Shown: positions 54,416-61,145 of the stretch, piece after piece
How positions within the stretch are numbered: position 1 is the first letter of the stretch
Layout: each line of letters opens with the position of its first letter
Assembly (NCBI GenBank): GCA_946902985.2
Contig: OX336392.1
Location: 465,646,693-465,710,692, forward strand
Length of the DNA stretch: 64,000 nt
Source: Meconema thalassinum
Taxonomy: Eukaryota > Arthropoda > Insecta > Orthoptera > Tettigoniidae
Reading direction: 5' to 3'
Program-made: the position numbers and the translations under genes
Notes under the pieces: model-generated
The model's input: the letters and a program-made list of their open reading frames with translations, nothing else
What the model was told of the DNA's origin: nothing
The model's database searches: none

Positions 54416-55121
54416 AACGTTTACAGTGCATGGACGTGGACCTGAAGTCAGCCTAGACTTCTACCCGCCTATCGAATTGAGTGAAAAACCCTATGGTTTA
54501 GGACTTGTTTCTCTTGAAACGTACAATCGAATATACAACATACGTGAAAATGTGAACAACAAGTTTTACTATGATGATTCTGTGCTCACCTTGAACTCTG
54601 GTGGATACACGATCGATGACATTTATGAACACATTTATGTGGTGTTGATCAATCAATATGGTTTAAAGTCATTTCTCGACGGAACGCACAAGTTTGAACT
54701 TGTAGGCAATACCAACACTCATCGCTGCAGTATTTTCTCCTCATTCAACATTGACTTTAAAACACACCCCGATTCCATTGGCCCATTACTAGGATTTAAA
54801 CCACGTGTGTTGGAGCCCAACAAAAAACATGAATCAGACCATGAAGTGAAATTCATTGAGGACCATCATGTGTCGGTGACGTGTAATATTATTAGCCAAG
54901 TGTACACCAATCAGGAACCATCGCATTCACTTTATGACTTTATTGTGACATCGCCCAATGGCTATATTATTCGTGAAAACCCTCCAGTGGTGCTTTTTCA
55001 TGCTGTGGCTGTCGATAGTATTAGTAATATAACATTAAGACTGATCAATAGAGATCAACAACTCATTGATCTAGATTCTACCACACCAGTGACTTACAAG
55101 TTGGTGCTAAAGCCACTATGA
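54399..55121 (+). CDS. Penton (minor capsid) protein
   Basis: 240 aa, ATG at 54399. Polinton penton-like features: 'SLETYNRIYNIRENVNNKF', 'YTIDDIYEHIYVVL' and 'IGPLLGFKPRVLEP'. The pattern is that of a single jelly-roll protein sitting at capsid vertices. Its stop overlaps the next ATG (ATGA at 55118-55121), implying tight coupling of the two frames. Confidence 0.8.
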   Translation: MSAESKTFTVHGRGPEVSLDFYPPIELSEKPYGLGLVSLETYNRIYNIRENVNNKFYYDDSVLTLNSGGYTIDDIYEHIYVVLINQYGLKSFLDGTHKFELVGNTNTHRCSIFSSFNIDFKTHPDSIGPLLGFKPRVLEPNKKHESDHEVKFIEDHHVSVTCNIISQVYTNQEPSHSLYDFIVTSPNGYIIRENPPVVLFHAVAVDSISNITLRLINRDQQLIDLDSTTPVTYKLVLKPL

Positions 55122-55306
55122 AGTTTGTGTATAAAGCAACAACACCGTCTAGGAATGGTGTTAGTTGTTTGCCACGTGAATACACGTTAACATCTCAGAA
55201 CAAGCAGATTTTACAGCATTTGGGTTACCACGTCAACCCTCATGATGAATTCTATCCTAGAGATAGCGAACCGCATCGAGGAGCAACCAGGAGTGGTAAG
55301 AATTGA
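55118..55306 (+). CDS. Small unknown protein between capsid genes
   Basis: 62 aa, starting in the ATGA overlap with the penton gene and overlapping the major capsid gene by 65 bp in another frame. 'REYTLTSQNKQILQHLGY' is the only structured-looking part. No family recognised. It may be genuine or a leader for the capsid frame. Confidence 0.4.
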   Translation: MKFVYKATTPSRNGVSCLPREYTLTSQNKQILQHLGYHVNPHDEFYPRDSEPHRGATRSGKN

Positions 55307-56459
55307 TCTCCATTCCTATCAAGCTCAAACACCTGGACTCAATAACAATGATGAAATTCAATTTGTTATCAACAACCAAGATATTTACACCCTACCGCAT
55401 GAAAGTGTCATTCAGATTGAAGGTCGGCTCACCAAAGCCGATGGCTCTACACCTACCACATCCAAGTTGGCCAACCATGGTTTAGCCTTTCTGTTTTCTG
55501 AAGTACGTTATGTCATTAACGATATCGTGGTGGATAGCACTCGAAATGTGGGCATTTCCAGTGTCATGAAACTATACCCCTCTTATAGTGAGGAAGAAGG
55601 TAAAACACTTTGCATGGCAGGTTGGTGTCCTGACTCGACCAATGACTGGATGGTACACACCGATGGAACCTTTACTGGATATTTACCTCTTAAACTGATT
55701 CTAGGCTTTGCTGAAGATCACCAACGCATTGTGGTCAACGCAAGGCAAGTGCTTTATCTGGTGAGAGACAGGAGTGATAATAATGCACTCAAGGGAGCCG
55801 ACAATGCCCCCATCGATTCAAAAGTTCAACTACAACGCTTGCTATGGAAAGTGCCTCATGTGACCCTTAACGATAGCAAAAAACTGGACATACTCAAAAT
55901 GGTAAAGAGAGATATGCCTCTACCCATGGAATTTAGAAGCTGGGCACTCCATGAGTATCCGCTATTGCCCACCACCAACACACACAGTTGGTCTGTAAAA
56001 ACAGCTCGCTATACAGAGAGACCTCTCTACCTGATTGTGGGTTTTCAAACGAATCGCAAGTATCAACAAACCAAAGATGCCACGCAATTTGATCACCTGC
56101 AATTGAGAAATGCACGTCTTTTCCTCAACGGAGCTGTGTTTCCCTATGAAGGACTGGATTTGGATTTTTCAAAAAATAAATTTAGCCCCCTGTACGACTT
56201 GTTTTCTAAATTTCGATGGTCGTATTATCAAAAAGAGAACGGCCCCATGCTACTACCCCAAGCGTTTAAGGCAAGAGCACCACTGATTGTTTTTGACTGT
56301 TCTTACCTGGAAGAGTCTGTCAAGCCATCCAATATCGACATTCGACTAGATTTTGAAACGCATGACAATGTACCAGCCAATACGACGGCCTACTGTCTGA
56401 TTATTCATCACAAACAAGTCAACTATTATCCACTGTCCAACCAAGTGACGAGTGTATAA
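55242..56459 (+). CDS. Major capsid protein (double jelly-roll)
   Basis: 405 aa. The N-terminus reads 'NDEIQFVINNQDIYTLPHES' and 'FLFSEVRYVINDIVVDSTRN', a strong Polinton capsid signature, followed by 'MAGWCPD' and 'PLKLILGFAEDHQRIVVNAR'. A C-terminal jelly-roll half holds 'SPLYDLFSKFRWSY' and 'APLIVFDCSYLEESVKPS'. It would form the hexameric capsomers. A second Met follows directly at 55245. The frame is undamaged. Confidence 0.92.
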   Translation: MMNSILEIANRIEEQPGVVRIDLHSYQAQTPGLNNNDEIQFVINNQDIYTLPHESVIQIEGRLTKADGSTPTTSKLANHGLAFLFSEVRYVINDIVVDSTRNVGISSVMKLYPSYSEEEGKTLCMAGWCPDSTNDWMVHTDGTFTGYLPLKLILGFAEDHQRIVVNARQVLYLVRDRSDNNALKGADNAPIDSKVQLQRLLWKVPHVTLNDSKKLDILKMVKRDMPLPMEFRSWALHEYPLLPTTNTHSWSVKTARYTERPLYLIVGFQTNRKYQQTKDATQFDHLQLRNARLFLNGAVFPYEGLDLDFSKNKFSPLYDLFSKFRWSYYQKENGPMLLPQAFKARAPLIVFDCSYLEESVKPSNIDIRLDFETHDNVPANTTAYCLIIHHKQVNYYPLSNQVTSV

Positions 56460-56492
56460 ATAACAGCTCAACCCACGTTAAGTCGCTCAGTC

Positions 56493-57029
56493 ATGTCTTG
56501 CTTTAAAGCCTCAAGAGACGTTACATCCATGAATTTAAACTCTGAGGAACAACGTTTCAAGACTTTTGCCACATGGCCAGTGCCTTTCATAAACCCTCAA
56601 GCCTTGGCGGCTGCTGGATTCTACTATTTAAAAACGAGAGATGAAGTGAAATGTGCCTTTTGTCCCATCATCATAGACCAATGGCAGGAGGGCGATGAAC
56701 CCATGCAGGAACATCAGCGCTGGTCACCCACCTGCCCCTACCTGTGCAGAATGAAAGTGGGAAATATACCCTGTCATTCAAGCTATCCCTCGCTTGTGTC
56801 TTTGGGTGATGAAAAAAAAACAAGTTACGATACATGTGGGCCGTATGGTATCCATGGTGCTTCGGTGAGCAGATCACCATCAAAAACGCCTAGTTTAGAG
56901 ACATTGGGACATCATCGGTGTTATGGACGTTACAAACACAAGAGACTATTTTGTTGTATCAGTTGCTATCGTCCTTATCCTAAAATGAGAAAAGCCTGTA
57001 AGACGTGTTATGATAATAAAATGATGTAA
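56493..57029 (+). CDS. BIR-domain protein (inhibitor-of-apoptosis family)
   Basis: 178 aa with one BIR domain at residues ~20-85: 'RFKTFATWP', 'LAAAGFYYL', then C54-x2-C57-x16-H74-x6-C81 with W64, 'GDEP', 'EH' and 'RWSPTCPYL'. These match every BIR zinc ligand and core position. There is no RING finger. Instead, the C-terminal 40 residues have two CxxC pairs (155-158 and 169-172) plus further Cys and His, suggesting a small zinc ribbon. By analogy with IAP proteins it could restrain host caspases or bind other partners. It sits in the capsid-strand gene block, so it looks like an acquired host-interaction gene. Confidence 0.85.
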   Translation: MSCFKASRDVTSMNLNSEEQRFKTFATWPVPFINPQALAAAGFYYLKTRDEVKCAFCPIIIDQWQEGDEPMQEHQRWSPTCPYLCRMKVGNIPCHSSYPSLVSLGDEKKTSYDTCGPYGIHGASVSRSPSKTPSLETLGHHRCYGRYKHKRLFCCISCYRPYPKMRKACKTCYDNKMM

Positions 57030-57171
57030 TTCTTAAATTCTTATTTTTGCATGTCCCCCTGTCCTACCCTAACCTTCTTTTTTGAAACTAGCATGGCAGG
57101 TAAGTCCATGCCATGATCACACGTGATCGTCAGTCAGTCGTCAGTTGAACTTGGTCCAGGCAAGCGTCAAC

Positions 57172-57723
57172 ATGTTGCGCACACTCATTGTGGATTGCCA
57201 AGGGTTTAAAATTGGTGACAACAAATTTATATTTAAACAAGTGGCCATAATCGATTGTACCACGTTTTGGATATCGCAAGCTACGCATTTGCTATTTAAA
57301 CCACCCCATGCTTTTGATTTGTTGTGTGAAAAAGACCGTAAACAAACCCAGTGGATTGAAAATCATAGGCAACTAGACTGGAATCAGGGAACCATTTCCT
57401 ATAAATATTTGGACGTGGTCATGAAAGCACACTTGTCCTCGGCCAATGTGGTATTTGTGAAAGGTAATGAAAAACGTCAATGGTTGCAACCATTTTTGGC
57501 GTCTTACTGTCAATGTATCGACCTCATGGAGTTGGGCTGCCCCTCCCTGCAAACGCTCATGGATACTTGTTCCTGTGGCAACATTACCCATACAGCCCTA
57601 TCGCATGCGTGGCATCTCTTTCATTGGTTAACCACTCATGCCTGCTGGGAGTTGTTGAACAAAATTATAACTCAAGATTTACCTGTGAATGACGTCAGTG
57701 AGATTTCTACTAGCGACGTGTAA
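57172..57723 (+). CDS. Unknown protein with 'VDCQGF' N-terminus
   Basis: 183 aa from the ATG at 57172 (the frame opens earlier but without ATG). It begins 'LRTLIVDCQGFKIGDNKF' and 'FKQVAIID', then 'HLLFKPPHAFDLL', 'TQWIENHRQLDWNQG' and 'VVFVKGNEKRQWLQPFL'. I recall similar sequences in arthropod mobile elements but not a function. An exonuclease-like fold is conceivable from the Asp-bearing first strand. The C-terminus has Cys/His pairs ('DTCSCGNITH'). Confidence 0.55.
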   Translation: MLRTLIVDCQGFKIGDNKFIFKQVAIIDCTTFWISQATHLLFKPPHAFDLLCEKDRKQTQWIENHRQLDWNQGTISYKYLDVVMKAHLSSANVVFVKGNEKRQWLQPFLASYCQCIDLMELGCPSLQTLMDTCSCGNITHTALSHAWHLFHWLTTHACWELLNKIITQDLPVNDVSEISTSDV

Positions 57724-57744
57724 ACATCTACAGCACGTGATACC

Positions 57745-58215
57745 ATGGAGAAAGGCAATGCTACGGACAAAGCCATCGGCAAGTTCTTTGTGTGCAAAAA
57801 GAAACTAGACAGTTTTACCAAAGAGGAACTCTTGGCACTGCCCAAGTCGTTCATTTATTATGTGGCCGCCAACGCGGTCAAAGAAATCTGGCAACATGTA
57901 CCAAAATCATGGACTCAAGACCCTGTGTTGAGTGAATTGCAACCCTGTACGGATTACGATCACCATAAGCAAGTGGCCATGGCAAAAATACCGTCTATGC
58001 GTCAGTGTGCGACTTGCCAGCTAGTGAAACTGTATCACGGTCATAAAAGTCCGTGTAAAGACTTTGTTGAATCATTCCACGAGTGTCATGGCGAGAAAAA
58101 GCAACAACAACAACAACAAACACAAACATCGTCCACAGAGGAGGAGGAAGACCAAACCTTTTTACCATCGATGGAAAAGGATATGCCAGACCTGTACTGG
58201 CAATGGCGTCATTGA
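57745..58215 (+). CDS. Unknown Cys-containing protein with poly-Gln
   Basis: 156 aa, ATG at 57745. The N-terminal half is helical in character ('FTKEELLALPKSFIYYVAA'). The middle has 'CATCQLVKLYHGHKSPC' and a further Cys, possibly a zinc site. It is followed by a Gln run and acidic 'TEEEEDQTF'. The last 128 bp overlap the phospholipase-like gene in another frame; one CAA repeat encodes Gln here and Asn there. No family recognised. Confidence 0.5.
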   Translation: MEKGNATDKAIGKFFVCKKKLDSFTKEELLALPKSFIYYVAANAVKEIWQHVPKSWTQDPVLSELQPCTDYDHHKQVAMAKIPSMRQCATCQLVKLYHGHKSPCKDFVESFHECHGEKKQQQQQQTQTSSTEEEEDQTFLPSMEKDMPDLYWQWRH

Positions 58216-58528
58216 CAAAGTGATTCAATACTTACCTTACGAAATCCATCTTCCAGGTTATCGTTTTTGCGGCCCTGGAACTCGTCTCGAAAAACGTTTA
58301 CAACGTGGTGATGTACCCATTAATCTTTTGGATCAAGCATGCAAGGAACATGACCTTTCTTATCGCCATAGTCATTCTGGTTTAAGACATGTGGCAGATA
58401 AATTGTTATTGAAGAAAGCTAAACAACGTTTCACATCCAGTGATGCCTCAGTAGGTGAAAGGATGGCAGCCCTAATTGTCATGAGTGCTATGAAAGGAAA
58501 GTTGATGATGCATGGACATAAACATTGA
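58088..58528 (+). CDS. Phospholipase A2-like virion protein
   Basis: 146 aa from the ATG at 58088. A basic Asn/Lys/Arg-rich leader precedes the domain. The motif set is 'PGYRFCGPGT' (calcium-binding loop), then 'LDQACKEHDLSYRH' with the catalytic His-Asp, and 'RHVADKLLLKKA' with a second Asp. This is the compact PLA2 pattern known from parvovirus capsid N-termini and some other virus-like elements, where it opens endosomal membranes during entry. Here the role is inferred. It is the last gene of the rightward block. Confidence 0.75.
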   Translation: MARKSNNNNNKHKHRPQRRRKTKPFYHRWKRICQTCTGNGVIDKVIQYLPYEIHLPGYRFCGPGTRLEKRLQRGDVPINLLDQACKEHDLSYRHSHSGLRHVADKLLLKKAKQRFTSSDASVGERMAALIVMSAMKGKLMMHGHKH

Positions 58529-59646
58529 GGAGTGAGGAATTGGGATTTGTTTGTATTCTATTTTTCTTTTGTCAATTCACTATGACTATGAAATAAAAAC
58601 AAAAGTTTTCCAGAGCACGATGTTTTGTTATTTTTAATTTTAAGAAATCGTGATGTTGATGGCTGATTTTTTCATTTTACACATTTCACACATGATGAAT
58701 TCCACACACTGTCATTTATCATTTTGCAATTTACAGTTTTTGAAAACGTTCGTTTCAAGTTTAACGTTTTTGATGATATGGATTTTTCCATTTTGCTGAT
58801 GACACATTTTAAACAATGTCCGTTTGAAGTTTTTGAATTTTCAAATTTCACACATGGCCATTTCCAGTTTTTAAAAATGTCCGTTTTAAGTTTTGCTGTT
58901 TTGGTGATATGGAAACATGGAATTTCCATTTTGCTGTTTTCATATTTTTTCCATTTGGTGTATGTCGAAAGTTGAGATTTGACAATGATGTTGATGCGAG
59001 TGCTTGACCTTGATAATACTGCAATGTGTTGATGTGTGTTTGGAGAAACGTCGAGGTCTACGACTACTGCAGGTAAGACTGTTTTTACAAAAATAATGTC
59101 TTTTGACTGCCACATTTCAATGAAAAAACGAAACTATTTAAAACAAAATGAATATATAAGTGACCATTTACCCCCACCCCACCCACCCACTCTACCTCAT
59201 CGTGTTTGCTCTGGTCAATCATACACACCAGTTTTCTCTCTCCACTCATACATTCACACCTGTCTTAGGGAACAAACACAACCACTTTATTTATTCCCAA
59301 AAGCACATTCTCGACATGCACACTCATTCCAAAAGAACTTTTTAGTTTATCATTTACATTACGAAAAATAATTAAATACTAGTTATTAAAGTTACTAAAA
59401 ATCTTACTTATTTCATATTTACAAAAAAAACTCAACTTTGTACAGCGTTAAAAGGATCACACTATTTACCAATCAAAAAATTTTTAAAAAATAAGGTTGC
59501 ACACAACTTTTTAAAGAGCAAAAGGTCCAAGTGAATTGTCACTATTTACAAAATCTACTATTTACAATGACAGAAACCAATATTTACAAAATTCTAAATC
59601 TACAAGTTACAAAAAGCCATGCCCCATAAACGATTAAACAGTGAAA
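58529..59646. other. AT-rich intergenic region between convergent Polinton genes
   Basis: No credible gene. Imperfect repeats around 58740-58960 contain 'cgttTcaagttt'-like cores at ~58749, ~58829 and ~58881, alternating with 'tttccattttgctg'. An AATAAAA-type signal at ~58591 may end the capsid transcripts. Another run of 'tatttacaaaatct'-like repeats lies at 59520-59610. Confidence 0.45.
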
Positions 59647-59673
59647 TCACACCTCCTCCTCGTTGCGATCATA

Positions 59674-61145
59674 TGATGATGATGATAATTGTTGTTTTAA
59701 GGGGCCTAACATCGAGGTTATCGGCCCCTAATGATCTGGGTGATAGCGAAAATGATAATGAAATGGAAACCAGAACAAAATTATCGAAGACTGAATATAC
59801 GTACAAAAAGGAACTCGCATGGAAACAACTCACAATATGGTCCTACAAAAGGGATTTTAGAACGAAAAGTTGCACAAAAAGAATAGATTGAAAAAGACCC
59901 ACAAAACGTAGGCTAGATTCAAAATACGTACAAAATGCAAAGTAGCGCCGAAATACTTACAAAATGCAACTGAAATTCAAAATACTTACAAAATGCAAAT
60001 GAGATCGAAAGTACGTACAAAATGCAATTGAGGTTCAAAATACTTACAAAATGCAACTGAAATTGAAAATACACAATGCAATTCAGATTGAAATATCCCA
60101 GGTCCAATCCAAATTATTCACAAAGTGCAATTGAAATTCAAAATACTTACAAAATGCAATTGAAATTGAAAATGCTTACAAAATGTACGGTAGATTCAAA
60201 CGACTCATGTGGATTGACAATACTTACAAAAAGCAATTTAGATTGAAAATACTTGACAAATGTAATTTAGATTCAAAATACCCACAAAATGCAATTGAGA
60301 ATCAAAATATGTGCAAAATGCCCACCAAACAAAATGCAATTTAGATTCAAAATTCGTGCGAAATGCGGTTTTGGTTGAAAATACTTACAAAATGCAATTG
60401 AAATTCAAAATACTCACTAAAATGCCCTGACGCCTGCATTGAAAGACTTACTAAAAAGCAATTTAGATTGTCAATCTTTACAAAATGCAATTGAGGTTGA
60501 AAACAATCGCGAGATGTAATTTAGATCGAAGAGACTTACAAAATGCAACATAGATCAAAAATGCCTTAAAAAAATGGTAAAAGGGAATTTAGATACACGG
60601 TGATTCGAGTAACAAAAACAGTGCGGGAATCTTAAAGAGAAAAGGAAATAGAAGGAAAAGAGGAGAGGAGAGGGGAGAGAGGAGAAGGTCCGCCCCAAAG
60701 GGAAGGGACAAAAAGGGGAAAACGGACCCAGCTCAGGAATCCCTCGGGGTCGCCAACGCCCGAACTCACCAGCCGTGAGCCCCTGAGGGTGTAGCATTAT
60801 CGACGGTGCACCAGAAGTGGTGGGGCTACATACACCCTGCCTCCTTAAGGGCCTTGAGCACAAGGCAGGAGGTAAAAGGAAAAGAAAAAGAAGGCTGACC
60901 CCTCGCAGAAGGAGGGAATCAGAAAAGATGAGACAAGGGCCAATGAAGGCGGGAAAGGAAGAGACTCCCTAGGCCTCGGATACCCTAATACCGTCGGGGT
61001 CGGAAGAGAACAAGAGTTGACCAAGGGAGGTCGACAGGAAAGAAGAAATAGAGGAGCCGGCACAAGTAAGTGGAAGCAATGCCGGACTCAGCTGGGGCCC
61101 CGTGGTCGCCAACCCACAACCCACTAGATGTGAGCCCCTGGGGGG
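59674..61145 (-). mobile_element. Composite retroposon in the PolB 3' end, 14-bp TSD
   Basis: 1472 bp, type-1 3' end, periodic array (~59790-60560), purine tract and 5' module. It is flanked by tcgttgcgatcata at 59660-59673 and 61146-61159. It is the youngest insertion that can be ordered here, since it lies within the Polinton. Confidence 0.92.

Noticed and set aside
58672..59115. 147-aa minus frame in the AT-rich Polinton gap
   Set aside because: It is built from local imperfect repeats and is Lys/Asn/Ser-rich with no domain.
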